Source of the DNA: Utricularia gibba
Lineage: Eukaryota; Streptophyta; Magnoliopsida; Lamiales; Lentibulariaceae
DNA: 64,000 nucleotides
Reading direction: 5' to 3'
Assembly: GCA_002189035.1 (NCBI GenBank)
Contig: CM007990.1
Span: 2,170,001-2,234,000 of the forward strand
Numbering within the stretch: the first letter of the stretch is position 1; each line of letters opens with the position of its first letter. Below, piece by piece: positions 50,501 to 62,028 of the stretch. The notes under the pieces are model-generated. The model was not told the DNA's origin, did not search any database, and worked only from the letters and a program-made list of their open reading frames with translations. The position numbers and the translations under genes are program-made.

Positions 50501-51429
50501 ATTTTGAGAGGGCAAATTTCTTCTCCCACCAAGGTTTAGATAGAGAATTTCAAAACATCACTAACATTATCTTTTATTGTTAAATAAATTTTCACATCAA
50601 TATTTTATATTATTTTTTGAATGTAAATTTACATAAATACACTCTTCTTGAAAAAAATACATTTAATTATATTTTATATTGAAAAATTTAAATATAATAT
50701 ATTATAATTCAACTATATTACAATATTTATATCAACTAATAAGTTAAAACATAATCGATTAAATGCATGCACAAATTATACAATAAAACATAAAATAGTT
50801 GCATAAGCAATATTATTTAAATTAAAATCTTAAAGTCTCGAAATTATATCCATTTAAATATCTGAAATTGAAATTAATCAACTCTTGATTTTTTCTTCAA
50901 ATGTATATGAGGTAAACTATTTGAAAATGGTTTTGATTTAGTATGATCTCTAATAATCACTTTTTTTACTGGATTGTGAATAAAATTAAATGGAGACACA
51001 CTTCATCCACTCTTAGGAATTGGTGGATTAAATTGACTTTTGTATATTTTCGCAAGTATTTTTATTTAATAATATTTTGAAATATAAGAACTTAAATTTT
51101 CATTGAATTCCTTATACACCTAGGATAGAAACAAAGTTAACAATTATTATGATATTGTAAGTAACATGATATATCATAAGATAATTCTTACTTGAATAGC
51201 ATGCGAACACATAATAGTTTTATGTTGTCACTTTCCATAAATATATGTCAAATCTGTCGAACAAACAATATAATAATGTCTGTTTTTTCTAGAACTTTTG
51301 ATTTGAGACATCATGATGACACTCATTTACTCTGCATTGTATTTCTTGATCTTATAGTTAGTTGATTTTTTATTACATCTCCTATAAACAAAGAGTGAAT
51401 ATGGAGTAAATAATTAGCCCCTTTCCATG
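50501..51429. other. AT-rich spacer, no gene
   Basis: Very AT-rich, only short motif-free frames. Confidence 0.4.
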
Positions 51430-52100
51430 AGTAAATCCATCTTCGCTTTATTATTAGTGGAAATCTTAACACATCGCTCGAAATGGACTCAACAAGAGCT
51501 TTTGGAGGTAGTCTTCGTGCTCCACGTAAAACATTGTTTAATGATTCAGAGATACTTGTGATATATATACCATATTTACAAAAATAAGAATTATAAGGTT
51601 AACATAGTAATAATTTGAATAAAATTATTCCATTTTGAATTACCTTTTGCCATTGTCATACAATAATGTCTATCGATTTGCATCGATTTTATGAAGATAC
51701 TCAAATACTGTTGCATTCTAATTTCTGAAATTGGACATGAAATTGACAAGTAGATGTTGCATACAAAATCTGTAATATCTCATAGGTTCATTGAAAGTAA
51801 TTATATCCTTAATTGCAAATAACAATCTTGGACCATGATTAGTTATTACACAAATACGACATTCTTTCATAGTATGCTTAATTAAAATGTTAAAAAATCA
51901 ATAGTAGAATTCATAAGATTCTTCCTTAATTATAACAAATGCAAGTGGAATTATAGTGCGATCATCATCAAGTATGTATAATATTAGAAGGTGATATCTA
52001 TATTTTGCATATAGATATGTTTTATCAATAGTAATAACCGATCAACAATATCGAAAAACATGAACACATGACCCAAAGCCCAAAATACATGGTGTAATAT
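51430..52100 (-). pseudogene. MULE transposase relic, minus strand
   Basis: From 52045 downward the minus strand reads YRYHLLILYILDDDRTIIPL, LAFVIIKEESYEFYY, then HTMKECRICVITNHGPRLL, AIKDIITFNEPMRYYRFCMQ, HLLVNFMSNF and, near 51560-51480, SISESLNNVLRGARRLPPKA, LVESISSD. This is the order of the MULE catalytic domain up to the conserved SE-x-x-N-x-x-(L/I)-(R/K)-x-AR block. Several stops and the loss of the catalytic ISD motif (here ITN) show it is dead. Upstream remnants may extend to about 53400. Confidence 0.75.
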
Positions 52101-54009
52101 TAATTTGTTATTATGTAAACAAAGATTTTCATATTCAAAAATGGTATTTGTGATAAAAAAAATATTAGTAAACATCAATGCTCGTAAAATAATAAAATGA
52201 ATTACTTTGGATGGTTTACTTGATAAATAACAAATAGAAAGGAAGCTTTGTTATAGATTCCTTCCAAGTATCATATATATGCATGATAATATTGCTATCA
52301 TTTCTAATAGTAATGCTATATAAACCCATATCCTTGGATTCACTTTAACCTTACTCATGATATAAAAAGACATACATTTTAACCAGTTCTGGAATTATTA
52401 AAAAAGCAAGTATGAGTCCTCTTGTATTATGTCACAGTCCAAAATTGAGTGACATTGTTATTCCATACCCTAACATGCCATTCATATAAAAGCGTTGCAT
52501 TTTAGTGAATACAATTTATTTCATATTGCTTGTTATTACTATTTTCAACATGGAAAGATTTTTTTAGCTTCGTGATACAGTAATAATTCAATGCTTCCTT
52601 CATAGAAGTTTTATCTTTAAAAAAACCTCCTTGCATGGATTGCTAGCTATTCTATTGAAGAAGTTTAAGTCTTTTTAAACTCAAACGTCGTGGGAATTTT
52701 CATTGTAACATTGTTTTCATAATATATGTCTTCTATTTCTTCATCATCATCATCACTTGAAGAAAGTGCAAATGGAATAATTTCTTATATTATTTTATAT
52801 TCAATTTACTTAGTAGCATCTTCCTCATATAAATGATCTCAATCCCATAATGTGTTTTCATCACAAGGTGATTCGAGTGGTGAAAGATTGTGATATGTTG
52901 ATTATGATTGATTAATGTTTCTTCAATATTAACTAGAGATTAAAAATGTAACATACCATTAATCTACTTTAATCATATGAATTAAAAAAAACTTTTAAAT
53001 GTAATTTAAACTAATAATAATATAATTTATTTAGAAAAAAACAATTTACATATCATTGTGTTGTTGAATAACTAAATTCATGAAACTTGGAGTTGTATTA
53101 ATATGCATATCAGTACTTAAAACTATATGACTTTGATTAAAAATCAAAGATAAATTATCATTCATTTGATCAAGAGAATGACATTACTTTTAAAAACTCA
53201 TTTTTGGATCTATAACAATATAATTCACAATAATATTAATAGAATACTCAATTGAAAATAATTGTATAACTTCAAAAATCAACAACGATAACATGAATAT
53301 TGAAGTATCTAAAGCAACCTAAGTAGAAAATCGTAATGGTGAGTCATAGCACACACCATTGTTTTCATAAAATAAGTTATCTTCCTAATATAATTGGATC
53401 TCAATTAGAGAGTAAGCTATTGAAATTATGGGAGAAAGAAGAGGGGAAAAATGATAATATGATAAATGTATTCCATAATATTTTTAGCTTTTGAATTTTA
53501 AATTGGAAAAAAAGACAAATGAATTTAATGTTATACTAAATTTTTTTTAGAATTTCAATGCTAAAATCTAAATATGACAATATTACATGTATATTATTGC
53601 ACTGAATGGATTATTTATGATATAATATATATATATAATAAATACAATATTCTATTTATGTGAATTTACATTCAAAAATTAAACACAAAATGCTATTATG
53701 GAAATTTGATTAAACACTAAAGTACAAAGTTGATCATGTTTTTGAATTCTTTTTCCAATATTTGATGGTAGAAAGAATTTTCTCTCCTTTGAGATGTTCT
53801 AGATATTAGGGTAAATTCCTTCTCGCATCATCTATTAGAGAGAGAATTACAAGATATAATCAACTTGTCATTTAGTGGTAAACTTAATTTTCACATTATT
53901 TTTTGTATTTATTTTTTAATGTATATTTATTGGAGAGAGAATTACTAATGTGTTTATTGGTTTTTATATTCCTTGTCAAAATAAAAATCCATTCAAACAT
54001 TATGTGTTA
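52101..54009. other. AT-rich DNA, possible further MULE remnants
   Basis: Acidic-linker-like CATCATCATCATCA runs near 52743 and short minus-strand fragments up to 53400 could be the N-terminal part of the MULE relic, but no motif is decisive. Confidence 0.3.
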
Positions 54010-54398
54010 AATAGATCGAATATATATTTTATTAATTTTAAATTTTTATTCATACTAGATCCTTAGATTGGCATTGGATCCAGTAAATATTTTTTTTAAT
54101 TTTAAATTTTTATTAACATTATCTTCTTAGATTTTCTTTGAATCGAGTACATATTTTTAATTTTAAATTATTATCACCACTTGATCTTTAGTCTCTTGTT
54201 AGATCAAGTGCATATTTTAATTTTTATTAGTCTTTGATCCTTAGGTTCTTGTTGGATCGAGTGTATATATTTTTACTTTTTAATTTTTATTCACGCTATA
54301 TCCTTAGACTCTCGTTAAATTGAGTACATATTTTTTTATTTTAATTTTTTATTAGCACTCAATCCTTAAGCTTTCTATAAATCGAGTGCATATTTTTT
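54010..54398. repeat. minisatellite, about six units of about 60 bp
   Basis: Each unit has the pattern AATTTTTATT-(A/C)-x-x-CT, then GATCCTTAG, TT(G/A)GATC(G/C)AGT and CATATTTTT. The GATC(C/T)TTAG-like core recurs near 54058, 54120, 54183, 54236, 54299 and 54363. Units differ by about 20-30 percent. No open frame. Confidence 0.7.
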
Positions 54399-55004
54399 TG
54401 AGAAAAGGGAGATTGAAACGCACGCATTCACTTTTCATTGTAATACACAAAATCCTATACGGGCATGGGTTAAAATGTAAAGGAAAAACATAGGAATTCA
54501 ATGAGTGAAACACACGTATTCACCTTTCTTTACAATGGAAAGTGAATATATAGTTGTGCTATATTGGAAAAACATATATTAATGAATAATATATAGATAT
54601 TTTGATAAAGGAAAAATTTGTAGATATTGTAAGTATACAAAGTTCTCTATCAAATAAAATTTATAAACTTAATTCATAACCAATTATATAAAAAATATGA
54701 ATATAATGGAATAAAGTCGAACACATGAAACTAAGTAATTGTGATGTAAAGATTGATAGAAGTATTTGGTGGAGGTCTCACAATAATCCTAAGTGGATTG
54801 CTACAGTTAGGAGTGTTTTGTTCATTTTTTTTTTTTGAAGAGATGTTTTGTTGGTCTTTTTCAGAACATCAAAGACCTGTTGATTTTTTCTAGTAGAAAT
54901 GTTTCTCTTTAATGTGAACATCAAGTTTGGGCGCACCGGAGATGCAACTGGACAGGAGAATGGAAAAGGTTACTCCCTGTTGCTGTGATGGTCGGGGTAT
55001 CTCT
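54399..55004. other. spacer and promoter-side region of the Ser/Arg-rich gene
   Basis: No gene. Composition becomes less AT-rich after 54890, consistent with promoter-proximal sequence. CTTATAAACATA at about 55003 could serve as a TATA-like element for the next gene. Confidence 0.3.
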
Positions 55005-55147
55005 TATAAACATAACCAGCCTTTAATTGGACACATTCAAAATGCATTTAATTGGAATGCAACGCAAATTCCTTTATTTTGTTTTGAATAGCGGAATAGG
55101 AGGCAAATTGGTGCATTTTGATTTCGAAATGGTTCCTCCCTTTTATG
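55005..55147. repeat. copy of the 50088-50220 segment, in the 5' region of the next gene
   Basis: Same order of blocks as at 50088: ATTGGACACATTCAAAATGC, ATTTAATTGGAATGCAACGC, GGCAAATTGGTGCATTTTG, CCCTTTTATG. It ends about 55 bp before the likely start codon at 55202, so it lies in the promoter or 5' UTR of that gene. Confidence 0.75.
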
Positions 55148-55201
55148 ATACGCCGATCCCAGAACGGACAGCACACCACCTCGGCTTCGACTCCAGCAAA
55201 A

Positions 55202-57843
55202 ATGCCCTCCTCCGCATTCAAATCCACGACTCAGCGGACCCCAATCTCCCCTGCTGCTGCTGCTGCAGCCGCCGGAAACTCCAGCGCGCGCCCTTTGCGA
55301 CGTTCTCGTAGTCATTCCCGATTTCCGCGTCCGATTTCTCCCTCATCTGAGGACGACTACAATAGGATCGTGCCGAGGGGCAAGTTTGTGAACACTGCCA
55401 GGGGCTCGTCGACGCCGTTTTCGGAGATCAGCTTGGATGATCTAGCGCTTGAGTTCTTCTCTTCTTCTTCCTCTTCTTCCACATTCAAAAACGACAACGT
55501 GCCCGAACGTGAGCGTCGGGAGAGTAGGAGGTGGGCTAGTGACACGGCATCGTCCAGCAGAAGGGGGAGATCGGTTTCTGTCAGCCGCAGGGATGCAGCT
55601 GCCTGCTCCACCGTTAAGGGCAAAAATGCTACTTCATCCGATGCGGTTTCCCGGCGGCGGAGGTCACTTTCCGTGGTTCGAAACCAGGTTCAGGTTACTC
55701 CGTTACCTTTGAAATTAACGGTTATTATTCAAAATTCAGGAGGTTAATTCTGCGGGGGGGTTTCAGTTTTTGGCTAATTCATTGGGGAGATATCAAAATT
55801 GGCATCAGATGACGTTTTTCGTTTACGGTGCAGTGGCTCATGTATTTGAGAAAATGTGTCCAGAGCTTGATATCTGCATTTGTAATATGTTACCAGTACT
55901 GTACTCGAGGAGATGAATTCATGCCTTTTCATTACATTGCCAATACAGACTGATGTACATTCTCATAAATCAAGGAGTCGGGCTACTTCAAATGCTTCCT
56001 TTGGTGATAATGGCGGAATTCGTCCATCAGTGAATCGCTTCAGCGTGAATGAACTGCACAAGGGAAGGTCTCGAAGCCGCACTGATATTTATCCTTTCCC
56101 ATGCTATGATTACTCAGTAAGATCTGCTTCTCTTTCCCTCGTACGCAGCTGCTATTATTCCATTTTACATATTCAAATACAAGTTTGTATATGCAGCGGT
56201 TTGATAAAAGCATGATGTGCTGATACTTAATTGTCTAATCTTTTCAGAGCCAATCTTCAGCCCTGACAGATGATGAATCAAAGGATATTCAGGTTGGGAA
56301 AACTGCATTTGGGAAGGCATATGAGGCTGCTTATTCTCTGGAAAAGGTGTAATATCATGCCTCGCTTCCGTTAAGATTTTCCAGGCTACTATTTGGGATC
56401 GCAAGGATACTATTGTTTGTTTATTTTTTTGGTTGGTATGTTGAGGCTAACCATTGAACTCAGGATTTTGAGAGTGGACTATATGAAGCAATGAGAAAAG
56501 AGCTCAGATGTGCTGTTGAGGAGATTCGATCTGAGTTCAATCAGGTAACGTAGTCTTTGTGGTTGTTGACATTTTTTAGTTATTCATTTTTTGAGCACCC
56601 GTATGTTTGCTGAAACACAGCTGAGGACACATGGTGACTGCATTCAAATGGAAAACTCAGTGAGCCATCGGGAGTTGCCTATAGTCCCAGAAAAGTGTGC
56701 ACCAAAGTTGAGAAAGGTGTTCAAGCTACACCTAAATCTTCTCATTTAAAAAAAAAAAATCATATAACACCCTTTCAGTCGCTTTATGACAACAATGAGC
56801 AATATTTATCTCTGTCGTTCATTCCTCTATGAAAACTGAAATGAAATGATCTGAAGTAGTTAGCAAATTGGGCAACAACTTCATCTTTATGGTCTTCGCT
56901 GAGGCAAAATTTTTTTCCCATTTATGTTTTTGATTTTACTGCTACCGTTTATAACTTTGATACTTCATTGTGCACTGACGGTAATAGTTCTCCTATTCTG
57001 GTGTTAATAGAGAAGCTGCGACAGAGGCAGTGTTTCAGAAGCTTTGATTGAGGAGGCCGAAAAATATTTTGTGGACTTCATTTGTAATATTGACGCAGAC
57101 AGATCTTCCATCGATGAAGAGAAAACCGATGAGGGTTCCTCCTTTGGAGTTGGAGGGGTTGTTGAAGTACCAGATGCACCAAACACAGACTATGCAGGTT
57201 CCATTTATGGAGGATTAACTAAAGCAACTGATGTTTCACCCAGAGAGCATGGAAGTTTCATAACTCCAAGGATCCACACTGCTGAAATGGACGGCGTTGT
57301 TCTGCCCTGGTTGCAATGGGAAACAGTTGAGAACAGTTACTCTTCATCAAGTGCGAAAAATGAGCCATCTTCCGTGAGTTGTACGCCTCAAAAATGTGAA
57401 CCCAACAAGGTTTGCTCATTCTTTGATTTTTCTTCCAAGATGTAGTCAGCCATTTGTAGATCTTTCTTATGGTAGCAACTATTCAGAAGCATGAATTCGC
57501 ATGCGTTATCCATAGTTCGCTTTGAAATGTTGAGGTTTTGTAGTTTCTAAGCTGGCTGAGGGTCTTCGAGGCTTCGTGTTCTTTTTTTCTTGTCTAAGAA
57601 ACGTAGTTCAAGTGTAGTGAATTTGCAAGATGTGTTCTTTTTCAGGAGGGTGAATTGGATGGCGATTCAGCGAGCAGTAGTTGCAGTCACGGTGGCAGTT
57701 GGATTCCTTGCCAGGGAAAACGCATTAACGTAGAGGAATACCTCAGCCTGCGCGACGACGACCAACTTGTGTTTGAGATGTACAGAGAAAAAAACAGAAT
57801 CCACACCGGAGGTTTGTTGATGTGTCGCCCTACTCTTTATTGA
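55202..57843 (+). CDS. Ser/Arg-rich plant protein of unknown function, seven exons
   Basis: Exons: 55202-55693, 55949-56116, 56248-56346, 56464-56544, 56621-56716, 57011-57409, 57646-57843. All borders are GT-AG and every exon is a whole number of codons, so all introns are phase 0; the product is 510 residues. The N-terminus has a poly-Ala run, RPLRRSRSHSRFPRPISPSS, a poly-Ser stretch and several RRGRSVSVSRR-like basic patches, resembling nuclear or cytoskeletal low-complexity regions. The middle has GKAYEAAYSLEK and a helical MRKELRCAVEEIRSEFNQ. Later come EALIEEAEKYFVDFICNID, an acidic linker, VVLPWLQWET, and a conserved-looking C-terminus EEYLSLRDDDQLVFEMYREK, ending HTGGLLMCRP. I do not recognise the family; no enzyme motif is present. 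I chose the ATG at 55202 (MPSSAF) because the upstream in-frame ATGs fall in the duplicated repeat segment. Confidence 0.8.
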
Positions 57844-58191
57844 TGCATCCCTTTTCCCCCCTGGCATTCGTGCTAGCTGCTTCATACATTTCACCCATTC
57901 GGAAGTTAACTTTTCAATGTTCCAACATTTTCGGCAATTCAACCGCAAGAATGGATGGAAAAGCCTTTTTTCTATTCAATGTACGGTTGCAACATACACA
58001 GGAATTACTTCAAAATGACCATCGAAATCAGTTTTTAAAAATTGGAACATCAGGAGCTTTAAAAAGGCAGCTGGGTTTGCAGAGTACCATTTTGTGCTGT
58101 TATCATAATTATTCTAACTCAAACGAAGCCATCCGCCATGCTGCCAAGAGACTAACGAACCAGAGTAGTATCATCAAAAAAAGGATAATCA
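57844..58191. other. convergent 3' flanks, nothing else seen
   Basis: Holds the 3' UTRs of the Ser/Arg-rich gene (+) and the LYR gene (-), which converge here. The open frame at 57822-58208 has no coding texture. Confidence 0.5.
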
Positions 58192-59397
58192 CTAGCTTCT
58201 GCTGCTGAATTTGCGACCTGTTGAGTTCTCAGCTTCATAGAGCATGTGATTAATAAGCCCCCTGGCAGCACTGCCGATGGATGTGATGGGACAATGTAAA
58301 CACATGGCTAAAATATTGCTGTAACAAAGGCCCAAAACAGGATATAGGGTAGATACACAACTGAACTTACTCATCTTTCAGCTTCTGAATTTTCTCTGGA
58401 TCTGTCTCATCCTTGTGCCTTTTGAACTGCTGCCGAACTATGCCCATCAGAAGCTCGGTGTTATAGTTCTGCAATAAAAAATGTCATGATTGCTTATTTT
58501 TATCGAGTGTTGGAGACCCAGTGAAATTAAAAGAATTCGAAGGCAGAAGCTAAATAATGTAAACTGATAAATATATTGAGTTCAGTTTGGGCAGATATTG
58601 CTTAACAAAGCTTGCAAACAAAATGTCCACGTGATGATGACAGAAATACGCCAAATTAAATATGCAAGCAGCAAAAGCTACAATCCCTCTGTGATGGCAT
58701 TGGTTTTATTTCTAGATATGGGTAGAGGGCGTGGCGTTAACCATACTTCCTGGATTGCTACTCCACATTGGCAGCTTGGTTTTCCAGGGATAGGCAGCCA
58801 ACTTTCAGAGTCTATACTATGTGAAAAAAGTACGAAACCTAACCAAAAATGGATCCATAGAATGAGCTAGCAATCATACATACCCTGGATAAGCGAAGAC
58901 AACAGAAATGAGCATACGAGGTACACAGATCAGCTGCCGCTAGATGACGTTATTTTAGTAGTGTTCAATCATAATTTCACAAAACAATCCATACTGTTCA
59001 CCAACATAAACACAAAAAAGGGAGGAAATCTGCACCAGGGTAGTTAGTTACCTTAGAACCAATGTACTTAGCTCGCCTCAGGCATTCGCGATATAACTGA
59101 AAATAAAAGGAAAAACAAGAGCACCCTCAACACCATATTATGTGGTGGACTCAGTTAACGAACTAAATCGTTCTGCAAATCAAACGTGCCACTGAGCTCA
59201 TTACAAAAAACGGATGACCAAACCCAAACAACATCTACAGAATTAGAATTGAAGTTCAGGCTCAAAAAACCCTAATTGACAATCAGCTGATAATATTCGA
59301 CGGTGCCAATAGAAAATAAAATCCGGTGCGGAGAAATCCTGACTCTGATGGTGTTATTAGCGAGCTCCGGTGGTAACGCTGTTTGGAGTGACGGCAT
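58192..59397 (-). CDS. LYR-motif protein, EMB1793/LYRM type
   Basis: Four exons on the minus strand: 59344-59397, 59052-59096, 58371-58468, 58192-58270; borders GT-AG, phases agree, 91 residues. It starts MPSLQTALPPELANNTIR, followed across the first intron by LYRECLRRAKYIGSK with the Leu-Tyr-Arg signature. Then NYNTELLMGIVRQQFKRHKD, ETDPEKIQKLKDDAARGLIN and YEAENSTGRKF. LYR proteins are small mitochondrial chaperones that hand iron-sulfur clusters to, or assist assembly of, respiratory complexes together with the acyl carrier protein. The sequence closely resembles the Arabidopsis EMB1793 (At1g76060) type; which complex it serves is not evident. The gene is intact. Its start codon faces that of the TRP14-like gene 562 bp away. 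Confidence 0.92.
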
Positions 59398-59959
59398 GTT
59401 TTTTTTTCCCTCGGCGAGCACCCGCCAAGCAATTTTACCTACGGCAATTAGCGAGCGACACACAACTGAATTAAATCCAATGGCTGGTCCGACCCAAACA
59501 TGGAATTTGAGCTTCTATTCATGTTATTCGGCTTTTTGCCCTAACCCCGAAATCCTTAACATTGATTTGGAAAGTTATTCATAAGGGAAGTTATTTTTCA
59601 TTTCTCATAAAACCAACAAAGAATTAGTGTTATTTTTCCTTTCTTGTAATAATTACTTTTAGTGGAAGAACAGATTTTAGTTGTACGCATTCAAGGTGGA
59701 GGATAAGATTGACTTTAATAATTTTTTTTCAGTATTTTATTGGAAATTATATTGTTAAAAGACAATATATGAAATGCATAACTAAATATATTAAAAGATA
59801 TATTGTTAAAATTCATAATAATAAAAAGTTCATTGTTTTTTTATTGACAAAGTACAATTTATTTGGAATGAAGGTTGGGTAGAATGGAATCACTTCTCTT
59901 TATTTCTTTGGGTTGGACATTGAGAGCGGCCATCCAAGTCTCAGAAACGAAAGGCGGCG
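59398..59959. promoter_or_regulatory. shared intergenic region of the divergent LYR and TRP14-like genes
   Basis: 562 bp between two start codons on opposite strands. The middle (59690-59860) is AT-rich. No clear TATA box can be assigned to either side. It may be bidirectional (inference from distance only). Confidence 0.4.
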
Positions 59960-60425
59960 ATGAGGGTTCTGGAGGCCAGTGTGTCCACTTTCGATTCCGT
60001 TTTCAACGCTTTCAGAAGCGACGCTACGAATAACACAAGGAATTTCATTCTCTTCTTGGCTGATGCCGATCCTTCCACCAATCTCAGTTGGTGCCCGGGT
60101 ATCAATCGTGTTAGGGTTTGTCGATCCAATTCTGTCCCTCTTGTTATATTACTTATTTCTCCTGTCACTAGATTGTGTTAGGGCCGAGCCAGTGATTCTC
60201 AACAAGTTGCAAGCATCATCCGAAAATGTGCTCCTGTTGAAGGCATTCGTCGGGGATCGGCCCACATGGAGGAACCCGCTGCATCCCTGGCGCAAAGACT
60301 CAGTCTTCAAGCTTACTGGGGTTCCGACATTGATACTCTGGGAAGATGGAGCTGTAAAAGCTCGTCTTGAAGATTATGAGGCACATATTGACCACAAAAT
60401 CGAAGCCCTTCTTTCATCCTCTTAG
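59960..60425 (+). CDS. TRP14/Clot-family thioredoxin-like protein
   Basis: Two exons, 59960-60098 and 60172-60425, GT-AG, giving 130 residues (Arabidopsis Clot At5g42850 is about the same size). The fold is thioredoxin-like: a first helix MRVLEASVSTFDSVFNAF, the strand NFILFLADADP with a residue loop before the active site, and then the redox motif W-C-P-D-C assembled across the intron. AEPVILNKLQ, LLKAFVGDRPTWRNPLHPWR, the cis-Pro loop LTGVPTLILWEDG and a final helix follow. TRP14-type proteins reduce small disulfides and not the usual thioredoxin partners; the CPDC motif and the long loop after it mark this subfamily. Cytosolic by the absence of a targeting peptide. Intact. Confidence 0.93.
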
Positions 60426-62028
60426 CAGGTAAAATTATTGATGCTACTGCTCTGATAAAAATGTGCTGGAGGCGCAGGTGATGGCACTTCGGCAACCATC
60501 TGTGATAAATTAAACCATTAACGAATTCTACCTTTCTGGGTGTTGTTGATGCTTATTCAACAGAACTTGTGCTTTGTTTCATTATAAACATGTTGCTGAA
60601 TTGCCATTGAATTTGTTGTCCAATTCCAATGTGATGAATATTTTTGGCGATGCAGCTGCTGCATTATAATGCCATCGTATGGATGATCCACGTTGCTTTA
60701 GAAGCAGAAACTCAGCTGCAAAGCTTGTTTTTGATTTATTATCATATCTGGTTTGCTAAACTTAATCGTCAACGTTGATAGGAAGCGGGAGGGTTGATGG
60801 CGCCAGTTGAAAATTCCCCACCACAATCATTTCCAAAATTCCGTTTTATAGGGAGACAAGGTAGTGTTTTGATTGTGTTAGCCACCAAAAATCAAATGAA
60901 CTCTCAAGCTTGTATTTGGAATGAAATGGAAATGAAGCAGGGGACCATTGCTGAGAAGGAAAAACTCGCCTCACTTGTTTTCTATTAAACTCAATGAGAA
61001 AACCACAAAGTGAGGATGAAAAACTCGCTTCGCTTGTTTTCTATTACGATGAATTAAAAAAACTACATAGCAACACCAGATTAATAGACATACTGGGTAA
61101 CTTGAAATTTGTTGGTAAATTCAAATTAGAGGTCTCGCTAGACCCATCCAAGTTCATGCGTGCCAAAGCCCCTTTGAGATGCTCAATTGTGTCACCAAAG
61201 AACGTCTAGCCAGGCAAGGAAGGAATGTGCTACACCCATCTCACAGTGAGAGATAACCCCAATGATGCTCCTAAAAAAACTAGTTGGGGGATCGTAGCCA
61301 CCACGATCTCGTGAAAACTTCTTGACTAGAGCCAAGCTCGATCACACACATGGCATCATCTAGGATATCGATTGGCCGTTTCTATGACATAGCAGGAGCT
61401 TAGAACAGACACCTAATAAATGCTAGACCCTTTCAAACCCAAAGAGAGCTCAGAAAGTAAATTTGAACAGCATGGGCTGATGAGCTCGAAAAGTAACTTG
61501 GAACACTACGGGGCTGATAAGAACACTGACTTGGCTCTTATCAAGCTTGTGGTTATTGGGCCGAGTGGTCGGTACCCTGCTGAAAAGCTTCAATCCGATT
61601 GAAGAGGTAGCTAAAGCCTAATTACTTGAATTAACCTTTCTAACTAGGGCTGATGAGTTCTTCATTGGATGCTATAAGGGGGTTCTTGAAGATTGACAAG
61701 GTCGCGTCACATTGATGGTTCACGCCTGTTATTATAGTTCCGTACAATAGTAGATCACTTGAGTGCTAGATATTTTAGTTTCCATCGTTCTTTATGTTTG
61801 CATATAATTAACAGACTATTAATCCATGAAAACTGTGATGTTGTCATCTTTGAATATTTTGTTTGACTTCTCTTCCTCATCTAATTGATCAATACATACG
61901 ATCGGATCCTTGAATTACAGAGTCGCAATTGGATCTATTTGATCTCGCTGTTATCTTGTTTATGGTGCGGTGAGCGTGGATCAAACCGCATATGAAATTT
62001 TTCCTTTCCTCTCGACTACCTCATACAC
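60426..62028. other. spacer with short tandem duplications, origin unclear
   Basis: 60426-60780 includes the TRP14 3' UTR. 60959-60987 and 61018-61046 are near-identical copies of GAAAAACTCGC(C/T)TC(A/G)CTTG at a 59-bp step. 61446-61522 contains a second, diverged duplication of about 37 bp. The open frames here (60794-60988, 60994-61209, 61420-61602) have coding-like texture but no motif I know. The region may be 5' non-coding or LTR sequence of the copia element that follows. Confidence 0.35.
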
